Assembly: GCA_964564675.1 (NCBI GenBank)
Contig: CAZMBI010000003.1
Span: 62,001 to 126,000 of the forward strand
Direction of reading: 5' to 3'
Source of the DNA: CAZMBI01 sp964564675
GTDB taxonomy: Bacteria > Pseudomonadota > Alphaproteobacteria > Rickettsiales > UBA3002
Length of the DNA: 64,000 bases
Under the pieces are notes generated by a model, which saw only the letters and a program-made list of their open reading frames with translations, had not been told where the DNA came from and did not search any database. The position numbers and the translations under genes are program-made. Positions 53,015 through 61,915 of this stretch are shown piece after piece; position 1 is the stretch's first letter, and the number at the start of each line of letters is the position of its first letter.

Positions 53015-54212
53015 GGGCGCCTCGGCCAGCTTTCGATTGGTTCATCGTCTCCACGAATTGCTCGAACAGGTGGCGACTGTCATGCGGGCCGGGCGAGCTT
53101 TCGGGGTGATACTGTATGCCCACGATCGGCTTATCCGTCACGCGCATGCCGGCGATCGTCCCGTCAAACAGCGACAGATGCGTCACCTCCAGCTTGGCGG
53201 GCAGATTGGCGTGGCTGACGACAAAGCCGTGGTTCTGGCTGGTAATTTCGACTTGTTTGTCCGCCTGGCACTGAATCGGATGATTGGCGCCGTGATGGCC
53301 CTGATGCATCTTCTCGGTTTTAGCGCCCAGCGCCAGTCCCAGCAATTGATGCCCCAGACAGATGCCAAACAGGGGAATATCGGCGCGGATCAGCGCCTTA
53401 ATAACCGGCACGGCATATTCCCCGGTAGCCGCCGGATCGCCCGGGCCGTTAGACAGCAACACGCCATCGGGCTTGAGTTTGAGGATCGCTTCGGCGCCGG
53501 TGGTTGCCGGCACGGCCGTGACCCGGCAATTGAGGCTGGCCAGCGAGCGTAGGATATTATGTTTGCAGCCGTAATCGACCACCACGACATGGAAACGAGC
53601 CTCCGGGGAAGGCGATTCAGGCGTATCGGAGTATTCGTTGCCCCATTCCCATCGCCTCTTTTTCCATTCATACGGCTGATCGCAAGTGACCCCTTTCGCC
53701 AGTTCCATTCCTTCCAAAGACGGCAATTTCGCCAGCCTGTCTTTCGCTTCCCCCACCTGATCCGCAAATTCCGAATCCTCATCCCGGAAGATGATCGCCA
53801 CGTTACATGCTCCGTCCAGCCTGACGCGGCGTGTCAGGGCGCGGGTGTCAATGCCGCAAATGCCGGTAAGGCCGTGTTCTGTTAGCCAGGTGCCGAGGCT
53901 TTGCTGCTGGCGCCAGTTGGAAGGCCCGGTAATGCCCTCGCGCAGGATCAGCCCGGCGGCGAAAGGCCGGCGCGCTTCAACGTCTTCCGGATTGCAGCCA
54001 ACATTGCCGATATGGGGAAAGGTAAAGGTGATGATCTGGCCGGCATAAGACGGGTCGGTCAGGATTTCCTGATAGCCCGTCATTGCCGTGTGAAAGCAGA
54101 TCTCACCGAGGCCCAGGCCGGGTTTGCCGATGCCGTAACCGTAAAACATATCCCCCGTTGGCAGCAGCAGGGCTGCGTTATAGTCAGCGGGAAGGCTTTC
54201 GGCGTCGCGCAT
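53007..54212 (-). CDS. carA: Carbamoyl-phosphate synthase small subunit
   Basis: Glutamine amidotransferase subunit that supplies ammonia to CarB. The N-terminal domain has the FHTAMTGYQEILTDPSYAGQ block, and the class I amidotransferase domain has the nucleophile Cys in FGICLGHQLLGLALG and the His/Glu pair in GIQYHPESSPGPHD. I use the ATG at 54212 (401 residues); a TTG at 54227 would add five. It heads carA-carB on minus. Confidence 0.97.
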   Translation of the reverse strand: MRDAESLPADYNAALLLPTGDMFYGYGIGKPGLGLGEICFHTAMTGYQEILTDPSYAGQIITFTFPHIGNVGCNPEDVEARRPFAAGLILREGITGPSNWRQQQSLGTWLTEHGLTGICGIDTRALTRRVRLDGACNVAIIFRDEDSEFADQVGEAKDRLAKLPSLEGMELAKGVTCDQPYEWKKRRWEWGNEYSDTPESPSPEARFHVVVVDYGCKHNILRSLASLNCRVTAVPATTGAEAILKLKPDGVLLSNGPGDPAATGEYAVPVIKALIRADIPLFGICLGHQLLGLALGAKTEKMHQGHHGANHPIQCQADKQVEITSQNHGFVVSHANLPAKLEVTHLSLFDGTIAGMRVTDKPIVGIQYHPESSPGPHDSRHLFEQFVETMNQSKAGRGAHA

Positions 54213-54322
54213 GCAGTGTCCTTGCACTTGTTATTGGCCTGCCGGGTTGCGGGCAAATTGACGGGAACATAAGGAATGCGAAGGGGGCGGTCAAGCGCTT
54301 TTGATGGCTCGCGCCGCTCCCC

Positions 54323-54576
54323 TTACCGGGTGCCTTTCAGATGCCCGGTAAGATATTTATGTAAGACGCTGGCGGCCAGGGTCTGATAGGGCAGGCCTTC
54401 TTCCGCCGCACGCCGTTTGAGCATGGTCAGACCGGCGGAAGACAGGCGGATATTAATCCGCGCATCTTTACGCAGATAATGACGTGCCGATTGTTTTAAT
54501 GGGCTTTTCGATCGGGATACATGGCAGGATTGGAATGTTCACGCATAGTGATAACGGCTTCCGCTTCAATCAGCAT
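54323..54576 (-). pseudogene. Frameshifted CopG/ribbon-helix-helix antitoxin
   Basis: The 3' part, read on minus, encodes RKDARINIRLSSAGLTMLKR followed by AAEEGLPYQTLAASVLHKYL and ends at 54323; this is the C-terminal DNA-binding segment of CopG-type antitoxins of type II systems. It has no start codon in frame before a TGA. The likely N-terminus (MLIEAEAVITMREHSNPAMY, ATG at 54576 with AAAAGG before it) is in another frame and stops at 54496. One frameshift near 54500 joins both. No toxin gene adjoins, so I call it a decayed remnant. It fills the otherwise empty 400 bases between phaZ and carA. Confidence 0.7.
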
Positions 54577-54627
54577 AATAACCTTTTGTCTCAGATGCAT
54601 AAATCTATAAATATGCTGAGGAAATGG

Positions 54628-55953
54628 TTAACGATGGGCTTCGATCCACTCGGTGATCACCGGGCGGACCTGTTCGCGATAGCGGCGACCGTTGAAAATC
54701 CCGTAATGACCGACATTTTTTTGCAGGTGATATTTTTTCATCGCATCGGGCAGCCCGCTGGAAATAGTCACCGCCGCCCGCGTCTGGCCAACTCCGGAGA
54801 TATCATCCAGCTCGCCTTCGATCGCTAAAATCGCCGTTTTGTTGATGGCTTCGGGTTTGACCAGCTCGCCGTGATGCACCAGCTCACCTTTGGGCAGGGC
54901 GTGTTTTTTAAATACTTCCACGATGGTTTGCAGGTAAAATTCGGCGGGCAGGTCGGCCACCGAGAGATATTCATTGTAAAACTTACGGTGTGCCGACGCC
55001 GAGTCACCGTCGCCTTGCACCAGATGTTTAAACAGATTGATATGGGCTTCGACATGGCGGTCGAGATTCATTGTCATAAAGCCGGTCAGCTGCAGGAAGC
55101 CGGGATAAACCCGCCGCATAAAGCCCGGATAGTTAAACGGCACCCGCGTGATCACATTGCTTTCAAACCAGTGAATCGAGCGCTCCTTGGCCAGCCGGTT
55201 AACTCCGGTGGGGGCCTCGCGCGTATCGACCGGCCCGCCCATCAGGGTCATGGTTTTGGGCGTGCACGGGTCATCATGCTGGGACATCAGCGCCACTGCC
55301 GCATAAAGCGGCACCGCGGGCTGGCAGACCGCCATAGCATGCGTGTCGGGGCCAAGGTGATGCAGAAATTCGATCAGGTAATCGATATAGGTGTTCAGCG
55401 TGAACTCGCCAGCGGCCAGCGGCACATCGCGCGCATCAAGCCAGTCGGTGATATAGACATCATGATGCGGTATCAGCGCCTGCACGGTGCCGCGCAGCAG
55501 GGTGGCATGGTGGCCGGACATCGGCGCCACTATCAGTAGTTTACCGGCATCGTGTTTGTCGCTGCGCTTGAAATGCCGCAGCTTGCAAAACGGTTTGACC
55601 AGGGCGATCTCCTGTTCCACATCAATCAGGCTGTCGTCCGGCTTTTTCACATGCCGGATACCGAATTCCGGCTTGGGATATTTTTTGGTCAGCCGCTCGA
55701 TCAGTTCGCTGGCGGCGGCCATGTGGCGGCCATAATCTGTGTAGGACAGGGGGCTCAGCGGATTGGTAAACATGTATTTGCTGGCGCTAGCAAAAGCGCG
55801 GATCGGCGCCATGCCCACCGAATGCATCTCGTGGAACGAATACAGATGGCTGTTTTCTAGGTACGGATACATGATCTCGTTTGCGCTGTAGGGTTCATAA
55901 CAAAAGTAAGACGGTGTATTCTTGTTCTTTCGCGGTTCTGCGATAGCCAACAT
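54628..55953 (-). CDS. phaZ: Intracellular polyhydroxybutyrate depolymerase
   Basis: Alpha/beta hydrolase of the intracellular PHB depolymerase family, which breaks down native storage granules to 3-hydroxybutyrate. The nucleophile is a Cys in MAVCQPAVPLYAA (about residue 210) instead of a lipase-box Ser, as in Ralstonia-type PhaZ; the His lies in KNVGHYGIFNGRRYRE near the C-terminus. There is no signal peptide, in keeping with a cytoplasmic enzyme. The ATG at 55953 follows AAGGAG; a GTG at 55962 is possible. With the phasin it shows a PHB cycle; the synthase is outside the window. Confidence 0.92.
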   Translation of the reverse strand: MLAIAEPRKNKNTPSYFCYEPYSANEIMYPYLENSHLYSFHEMHSVGMAPIRAFASASKYMFTNPLSPLSYTDYGRHMAAASELIERLTKKYPKPEFGIRHVKKPDDSLIDVEQEIALVKPFCKLRHFKRSDKHDAGKLLIVAPMSGHHATLLRGTVQALIPHHDVYITDWLDARDVPLAAGEFTLNTYIDYLIEFLHHLGPDTHAMAVCQPAVPLYAAVALMSQHDDPCTPKTMTLMGGPVDTREAPTGVNRLAKERSIHWFESNVITRVPFNYPGFMRRVYPGFLQLTGFMTMNLDRHVEAHINLFKHLVQGDGDSASAHRKFYNEYLSVADLPAEFYLQTIVEVFKKHALPKGELVHHGELVKPEAINKTAILAIEGELDDISGVGQTRAAVTISSGLPDAMKKYHLQKNVGHYGIFNGRRYREQVRPVITEWIEAHR

Positions 55954-56173
55954 GCCAGTCACTCCTTATTATTATACGCAATCAATGCTAAATAAATGAT
56001 TAATCAGCATTTCCGGAAAATGCAGCGGCCCGTTCCCCCGATAAAAGTGCTTTTATAACCATATATCTGGTATGATTATGGTATAAATATCACAATATAC
56101 GGGGAATGCCCAGTATCGAGACAAAGTTGTGCACAGCAGCAAAAATTCCCGGTGTGCGCCAATTAAGGGCATT

Positions 56174-57838
56174 TCAGCGCTTTTCGGCGTCGCGCAACTT
56201 GCTGAGTTCCTCACCCATACGCCGGAGTGAGTCGCTACAGTCTTCGCGCGGCACGATTACCTCAATCACCCACATGTCCGGCGAGGCAAGCGCCTGGCCG
56301 ATTGCTTCATCCAGTGCGCCGATGGTCTGCACCCGGGCCGATTGGCCATAGCCAAGCAGCTCGGTGACTTTGGTATAGTGCCACGGATGGATATTGTTAA
56401 ACGGCCCATCAAGAATATGACGCTGCGTACCGTAACCGTCATTATTGAGAATAAAAACAATCGGCGCCATGCCGTATTTGGCGGCGGTGGAAAGCTCGGT
56501 GCCGGTCATCTGGAAGGCGCCGTCGCCGACAATGCAGAATACGCGCGAGGCCGGCGAGGCCGCCATCGCCCCGATGGCGGCGGGCACGGCAAAACCCATC
56601 GACAGGTAATACGCATCGGAGAGGAAATTATTACGCTTGGCGGTTTTCAGCCCGATAGCGCCCAGCAGGGCATCGCCGGTATCGCAGATGACGGTGGAAT
56701 CTTCGCCGATATGCAGCCCCAGCACGCGAAAAAATTGCTCGATAGTCAAGTCGCGTTCTTCCTCCTCCGCGGTAACGGGCTGCGGTGCCGCTTGCGGTCC
56801 GGGGCGGGGGTGGTTGGCGAATACCGGCAACTCACATTGTACGAATTGTTCGAGAAAATCCTTAAAGCGCACATCATCGAAGGCGCGCAGGCCAACGCGG
56901 ATTTTTTCACTGGTAGCCAAAATGGTGTGCTTGCGGGTGAGCTTGGCCGTGTTCATGCCCATAAAAACATCGGTAATGAATGCCCCGAGCATCAGCACGC
57001 AATCGCTGGATTCGACATAATCACGCACCTCGCTTTCCGATAAGCCGCCACTATACACGCCGAGATAATGCGGGTTGTGTTCGCTGATGACGCTCTTGCT
57101 GAGCAGGGTGGAGGCAATCGGGATATTGGCCTTTTTGGCAAGTTGAACGGCCAGATCGGTCAGTCCGAAGCGGTGCAGTTCGACATCGGCGATAATCACT
57201 GGCTTGCTCGCCTGCTTAAGCAAGGCTTCGGCGTCGGCGATGGCGGCATCGAGCAGCTCGGCATCGCTTTGCGGGGCCGGGATATTGCGCCGCGAAGGGA
57301 TGCTGACCGGCATATCCACCACATCATACGGCACCTCGATATAGCCGGGCCGGCAATGCGCCTCCACCGCATCGATCACGCGCAGGATTTCCTCGGCGGC
57401 GTGTTCGGCATCGAGCAGCACGGTATTGGCGCAGGTGACCTCTTCATAGATGCGCCGTTGCGTATCGAATGTGCGCACCTTGTGATGCAGCAGCGGGTCA
57501 GCCACCCGATCAGACGGGGAGGGGCCGCCGGAGATCACCAGCAGCGGGCTTTTCTCGGCATAGGCGCAGGCCACCGCGTTAAGCATGTTCAGGCCGCCGA
57601 CGCAATAAGTGATACAGGCCACGCCGATGGTGTTGGTCATGCGCGCATAGCCGTCAGCGGCAAAGCCGACCGCGGGTTCATGGGTCAGTGTGATCAGTTC
57701 AAGCGGCGACTTATCAAGCCAGCGAAAGGTGGGCAGGGCAAAATCGCCGGGAATACCGAACGCATGGGTGACACCGCGGGCATATAGCGTATCGAACAGA
57801 AACGAACCGACGGTGGGCAGACGCGAGCTGTCAGACAT
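56174..57838 (-). CDS. ThDP-dependent 2-oxo-acid decarboxylase (indolepyruvate/phenylpyruvate/pyruvate type)
   Basis: Non-oxidative decarboxylase that converts a 2-oxo acid to an aldehyde. The 554 residues have the catalytic Glu in THEPAVGFAADGYAR (E54), the paired catalytic His of this subgroup (H118, H119 in DPLLHHKVRTF) and the ThDP motif from GDGAFQMTGTELSTA to NNDGYGTQ. HHKVRTFDTQRRIYEEVT is closer to indole- or phenylpyruvate decarboxylases than to Zymomonas pyruvate decarboxylase, so Ehrlich-type or auxin-type chemistry is possible; the substrate cannot be assigned. It lies upstream of phaZ in the same direction, about 220 bases apart. Confidence 0.85.
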   Translation of the reverse strand: MSDSSRLPTVGSFLFDTLYARGVTHAFGIPGDFALPTFRWLDKSPLELITLTHEPAVGFAADGYARMTNTIGVACITYCVGGLNMLNAVACAYAEKSPLLVISGGPSPSDRVADPLLHHKVRTFDTQRRIYEEVTCANTVLLDAEHAAEEILRVIDAVEAHCRPGYIEVPYDVVDMPVSIPSRRNIPAPQSDAELLDAAIADAEALLKQASKPVIIADVELHRFGLTDLAVQLAKKANIPIASTLLSKSVISEHNPHYLGVYSGGLSESEVRDYVESSDCVLMLGAFITDVFMGMNTAKLTRKHTILATSEKIRVGLRAFDDVRFKDFLEQFVQCELPVFANHPRPGPQAAPQPVTAEEEERDLTIEQFFRVLGLHIGEDSTVICDTGDALLGAIGLKTAKRNNFLSDAYYLSMGFAVPAAIGAMAASPASRVFCIVGDGAFQMTGTELSTAAKYGMAPIVFILNNDGYGTQRHILDGPFNNIHPWHYTKVTELLGYGQSARVQTIGALDEAIGQALASPDMWVIEVIVPREDCSDSLRRMGEELSKLRDAEKR

Positions 57839-58029
57839 GCGCCAGCAATAGCAAAAATCCGCGATGGCGACAATACCGATGTGTGACCCATCGCCGCAGG
57901 CCCGGTAACCCCATCACAATAACGATCTAGACTGTTGGATTTATTGAATAATAAAACGGGAAAAAAATGACAACAGCTCCTGAATTTGTTAAAATAATAT
58001 TAATAAAACCGATGGCATGATAGAGACAT

Positions 58030-58218
58030 ATGGGAGAGGCAAGCAGACAGACGCAACCGGCGGATGCACCTTTGACACCGCAAGCTCAACAGGCGTCGGT
58101 ATTGGGGGCATATGCGCAGTCAACCGGCCCGGTAAAAGGTCCGGATCCCGCCGTGGTTGCCGGCCACGCCCTGACCGAGCGTGGTGTGGCGCAGCAGACC
58201 GGCCCGTCAATAAGTTAA
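58030..58218 (+). CDS. Possible small disordered protein (62 aa)
   Basis: A short frame rich in Gln, Ala and Pro (TPQAQQASVLGAYAQSTGPV) without recognisable domain. Third codon positions are GC-rich, as in real genes here, but no good ribosome site precedes the ATG. Its stop overlaps that of the convergent TRAP gene. The AT-rich 150 bases before it could hold a promoter. It may be a real small protein or chance. Confidence 0.3.
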   Translation: MGEASRQTQPADAPLTPQAQQASVLGAYAQSTGPVKGPDPAVVAGHALTERGVAQQTGPSIS

Positions 58219-60119
58219 GCGCGTTTCAGGGTATGTTTGTGCGAGAAATAGTTCGTGCCGGCCGCGATGCCGAACAAGGCCAGCGCAATGCCGCCAAACA
58301 GCAGGTCTTTATGCAGCAGCAGCGGCACGGCGGCGAAAAATAACACGCGCTGCCACCAGGTGATTTTATGAAAGGCATAGGCCTCCAGCGCAAAAGCGAG
58401 GCTGAGCACCAGCGTCACGCTATACAGGCAGGCCAGCAAAAACCCGTCCCAGGTGACGCTGTCGATAAACAGCACGTCGGAATAAATCATCATCACCGGC
58501 AGGGTGAAAAACCCGTTGGACAGTTTCATCGCTTCCACCGCCGAGCGCTGCGGCTTGGCGCCCGCCACGCCGGCAGCGGCAAACGCGGCCAGCGCCACCG
58601 GCGGCGTGATGTTGGAAGTCTGGGAAAGCCAGAAGATCACCATATGCGCCGCCAGCAGCGGCACGCCCATATTCTCCAGCGCCGGGGCGGCCATCACGGC
58701 GAGGATGATATACGCCGCGGTGACGGGCAGGCCCATACCGAGGATAAAGGCGGCGATGGCGACCAGAATCAGCGCCCAGAAGACATGCCCGCCGGACAGG
58801 GAAATGACGAATTCGGTGAATTGCAGGCCGAGCCCGGTCTGGCCGATCACGCCGACAACGATGCCGGCGGTGGCGCAGGCGGTGGAAATCGGAATCATCA
58901 TCACCGCGCCGTTGCGCAGGCCGGCCCAGATATGGCCAAGGCCGATGCGGGTGTGTTTACGCAGCAGACAGGCGACGATGATTGCCGCCGTACCGGCCGC
59001 GCCAACCAGCGTCGGCGGATAGTTCAACAGCAGCAAAACAGTAATAAATATCAGCGGTAAAATGAAGTGAAAGCCGTAGCCGACGATTTCCTTTACGCTG
59101 GGACGGTCCTTGATGCCTTCCATGTTCAGTTTGCAGGCCATCAGATGCACATACAGCAGCACTGAGGTAAAATAGAGCAATGCCGGCACGATGGAAATCA
59201 GCACGATATCGCGATACGGCGTATTGGTGAACTCCGCCATCACAAACGCGCCGGCGCCCATAATCGGTGGCATGATCTGCCCGCCTGTGGAGGCCGATGC
59301 CTCGATGCCTGCCGCCTGCTCGGATTTATAGCCGAGCTTTTTCATCATCGGGATGGTCAGCGCGCCGACGGCGACCGCATTGGCAATCGCCGAGCCCGAG
59401 ATCGAGCCCATACCGGCGGATGCCAGCACGCACGCTTTGGCCGGGCCGCCGCGATATTTACCGGCGGCGGCATAGGACAGATCGATCAGGAATTTGCCCA
59501 CGCCGGTGGATTCTAAAAACGCGCCGAACAGCACGAACATAAATACGGCCGTGGCGGCAATGCCCAGCGGCGCGCCATATACCCCTTCGGACGTGAATAC
59601 CTGAAAGCGCACGATCCGCTCAAACGAAAAGCCGGGCGTGGCAATGGCGTCGGGCAGCAGGTTGCCGAAGGCAGCATAGGCAAGAAAGATCAGGCCGATC
59701 AGCGCCATTTCCCAGCCCACGGCGCGGCGCGTGGCTTCGATCACCAGTAGCAGCAGCGCGCCCCCGGCGATGAAATCGGCGGGTATCAGCCCGTAAAGCA
59801 GATGGTCGATGCCGGCATAGTCAAAACCGACCGCCGCCAGCCCGGCATAAATAGCCAGTGCGCAGGCGGCCAGATCCACCAGCCGGCCGGCGCCGTAAAA
59901 GCGTGAAGCGGGCTGTTTTATCAGCGGGTATTTCATAAAGGCGAGAATCAGAATCCAGCTTAAATGGATTGGCCGGAAAAAGGTCGAGCCCAGGCTGGCC
60001 ATCACCGCTTCATGCAGCTGAAACAGCGACAGCGCCACCGCCAGCCAGAACATGGCGGGCATGATAAGCCGGTCGATGGCGTTGGTGGCCGGTGCTGTTT
60101 CCGCCTGATGCATGGTCAA
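58215..60119 (-). CDS. TRAP transporter fused permease (4TM/12TM, DctMQ fusion)
   Basis: Secondary transporter membrane component. The 634 residues join the small DctQ-like four-helix part (about 1-170) and the large DctM-like part with about 12 segments (about 180-630); GSISGSAIANAVAVGALTIP, EASASTGGQIMPPIMGAGAF and FILGMGLPVTAAYIIL are the repeated re-entrant motifs of the large subunit. Such fusions work with TAXI-type binding proteins, and one is encoded directly upstream with a 4-base overlap. The substrate is unknown; organic acids or amino acids such as glutamate are usual. Confidence 0.95.
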   Translation of the reverse strand: MTMHQAETAPATNAIDRLIMPAMFWLAVALSLFQLHEAVMASLGSTFFRPIHLSWILILAFMKYPLIKQPASRFYGAGRLVDLAACALAIYAGLAAVGFDYAGIDHLLYGLIPADFIAGGALLLLVIEATRRAVGWEMALIGLIFLAYAAFGNLLPDAIATPGFSFERIVRFQVFTSEGVYGAPLGIAATAVFMFVLFGAFLESTGVGKFLIDLSYAAAGKYRGGPAKACVLASAGMGSISGSAIANAVAVGALTIPMMKKLGYKSEQAAGIEASASTGGQIMPPIMGAGAFVMAEFTNTPYRDIVLISIVPALLYFTSVLLYVHLMACKLNMEGIKDRPSVKEIVGYGFHFILPLIFITVLLLLNYPPTLVGAAGTAAIIVACLLRKHTRIGLGHIWAGLRNGAVMMIPISTACATAGIVVGVIGQTGLGLQFTEFVISLSGGHVFWALILVAIAAFILGMGLPVTAAYIILAVMAAPALENMGVPLLAAHMVIFWLSQTSNITPPVALAAFAAAGVAGAKPQRSAVEAMKLSNGFFTLPVMMIYSDVLFIDSVTWDGFLLACLYSVTLVLSLAFALEAYAFHKITWWQRVLFFAAVPLLLHKDLLFGGIALALFGIAAGTNYFSHKHTLKRA

Positions 60120-61111
60120 TGCGTCTCCTTATCCCCCTCCTCCGCACGGGAGGAGCGGCCCACCGCATGCTGCAGCCACCGCCTGGCCGCCGGATGTAAA
60201 ATACCCTCGGCGTATTTCAGGCTGTTTTCCGGTGTCATAAAGCGCGCTGATTTGGTGACCCCCAGCATTTGTTTCTGATTGGCGAAAGCCGCCTTGATCA
60301 GCCGGGTCGCCATCTGATCGGGCACATCGCGATGCACCACCAGGAAGTTCCACAAAGTCACCGTCTGCAGGGGTGCGCCGACTTCCTTATATACGCCTTC
60401 AGGGATATCGATCGCGGTATAGGCCGGGAAAGCGTCGTGAATCCGCGCGATCTGGGCATCGGAAAATGCGATTAATGTGACGTCAGTGGTCAGGGCCAGT
60501 TCCACCAGCGCGGCCAAGCCCATGCCGCCGACCATGAATCCGGCGTCAATCGTGCCGGTTTTCAGGCTTTCGGCGGTTTCGGTATAACTCAGATACTGAA
60601 TGTCGATTTCGTCTTCGGCGATGCCCAGCGTATTGAGGATATTCATCGTGGTGATCGCCGTACCCGATCCCGGCGCGCCGACGGATACGCGCTTGCCGCG
60701 CAGGTCCTCGATGGTGTCAATATCGGCCTGCGGGGTGGTGATGGCGTGCACGATGTTGGGATATAGCGCAAACAGCGCGCGTACGGGCAGGGGAAACGGG
60801 AAGATGCCTTCGCCGGCCACGGCGTCGCGCAGCGCATCGCCCTGCGAGATACCGAACTCGCTTTCCCCGCGCGCCACCTGGATGATATTTACCGCCGAGC
60901 CGCCGGTGACTTCGGCCTTGATATTAATATCAGGATAGGTTTTCGACCAGATCTGCGCCAGGCCGCCGCCGAAGGGATAATACAGCCCGCTCGGGCTGCC
61001 GGTGGCGATCGACATAGTGTCGCGCGGCGCCTGATAAGCGAACTGGCCATCGCCCGCCCACGCGGCCAGTGGCAGACATAACAGCCAGACAAGCACCCCT
61101 ACACGCACCAT
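60116..61111 (-). CDS. TAXI family TRAP transporter solute-binding protein
   Basis: Periplasmic binding protein of the TAXI subfamily. A signal peptide is visible (MVRVGVLVWLLCLPLAAWAG, cleavage after about AWA), then MSIATGSPSGLYYPFGGGLA, the family's ligand loop, TGGSAVNIIQVARGESEFGI and GAPGSGTAITTMNILNTLGI. I start at the ATG at 61111 (331 residues); a TTG at 61156 would place 15 extra residues before the signal peptide. It forms a pair with the fused permease downstream. Confidence 0.92.
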   Translation of the reverse strand: MVRVGVLVWLLCLPLAAWAGDGQFAYQAPRDTMSIATGSPSGLYYPFGGGLAQIWSKTYPDINIKAEVTGGSAVNIIQVARGESEFGISQGDALRDAVAGEGIFPFPLPVRALFALYPNIVHAITTPQADIDTIEDLRGKRVSVGAPGSGTAITTMNILNTLGIAEDEIDIQYLSYTETAESLKTGTIDAGFMVGGMGLAALVELALTTDVTLIAFSDAQIARIHDAFPAYTAIDIPEGVYKEVGAPLQTVTLWNFLVVHRDVPDQMATRLIKAAFANQKQMLGVTKSARFMTPENSLKYAEGILHPAARRWLQHAVGRSSRAEEGDKETH

Positions 61112-61156
61112 GAACGCGAGCTTAGGCGGATTCGCCAACGGATGCAAGCGGGCCAA

Positions 61157-61570
61157 TCATGAAGCGGTATAGTAGAGGTCGTTTTTTTGTGCTGCAGCGA
61201 TCAGTGCTTTATCCAGAGTGGCCAGTGGTACGCGCCATTTCATCGCAACGGACAGAAAACAGGAATCATATAAACTTAAATGATGTTGCTCAGCCAGTAT
61301 TAATAATTCGTTCAGAGGATGTGTTTGTACAGTTTGGGCAATGAAACGATGCAGACTGTCACAATATTTTTGGTACCACTCGGAACTGATACGGCCGCGC
61401 CGTTTGGTTAATAACAAGGTGTTGGCTGTTTCCAGCCAGAAGATACGCGGCACTAAAGCAGTTCCGTCTTGCGCATAAATTTGCCGTAATGCATGGTCAG
61501 CATATGCGCTGTATTCATCATTATAGATAAAGCTGATAAAGCAAGATGAATCAACGACCAGACGATTCAT
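61157..61570 (-). CDS. PIN-domain ribonuclease, VapC-type toxin
   Basis: A 137-residue PIN-domain protein, a metal-dependent RNase that in toxin-antitoxin pairs cleaves tRNA or other RNAs. The acidic residues of the active site are in place: D7 (VVDSSC), E47 (FWLETAN), D102 (LYDSCFLSVA) and D120 (ATLDKAL). It overlaps the antitoxin stop by one base (TAATG). It appears intact. The pair sits between uvrB and the TRAP operon. Confidence 0.88.
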   Translation of the reverse strand: MNRLVVDSSCFISFIYNDEYSAYADHALRQIYAQDGTALVPRIFWLETANTLLLTKRRGRISSEWYQKYCDSLHRFIAQTVQTHPLNELLILAEQHHLSLYDSCFLSVAMKWRVPLATLDKALIAAAQKNDLYYTAS

Positions 61571-61818
61571 TACATCCGGCCTTCATTCTTCCATTCCATC
61601 AATTCCTCGAACGACGCATTGATCGGCTGTTCATTGCGCAGCTTCTTCAGTTCATCCAGCACGTTGATTCCCTCTTTTCCCTGGCGTGGGGTAGACGGTG
61701 CTCTCAACTCTGCGACGACCTGACCACAGCTGGTCAGAGACACTTCCTCGCCGGCCTGTACACGCTGGACCAGTTCCAACAGGCGCGACTGCGCCTCTTC
61801 CATCCCAATTTCAATCAT
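61570..61818 (-). CDS. Antitoxin of the Phd/YefM type
   Basis: An 82-residue protein whose first half (MIEIGMEEAQSRLLELVQRV then QAGEEVSLTSCGQVVAEL) is the Phd/YefM DNA-binding fold, and whose second half (DELKKLRNEQPINASFEELM) is the charged toxin-binding tail. It precedes the PIN toxin and is coupled to it, the usual order. Such antitoxins normally repress their own promoter, which should lie in 61819-61915. Confidence 0.85.
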   Translation of the reverse strand: MIEIGMEEAQSRLLELVQRVQAGEEVSLTSCGQVVAELRAPSTPRQGKEGINVLDELKKLRNEQPINASFEELMEWKNEGRM

Positions 61819-61915
61819 GGCAATCTCATACTAGCAAAAAATATCCTTTTCATCATAGCATGAACGACCTGCCGGTCAAAGCGTTATGCCATATTGCCGG
61901 CCGTTGCAGCGCGGC

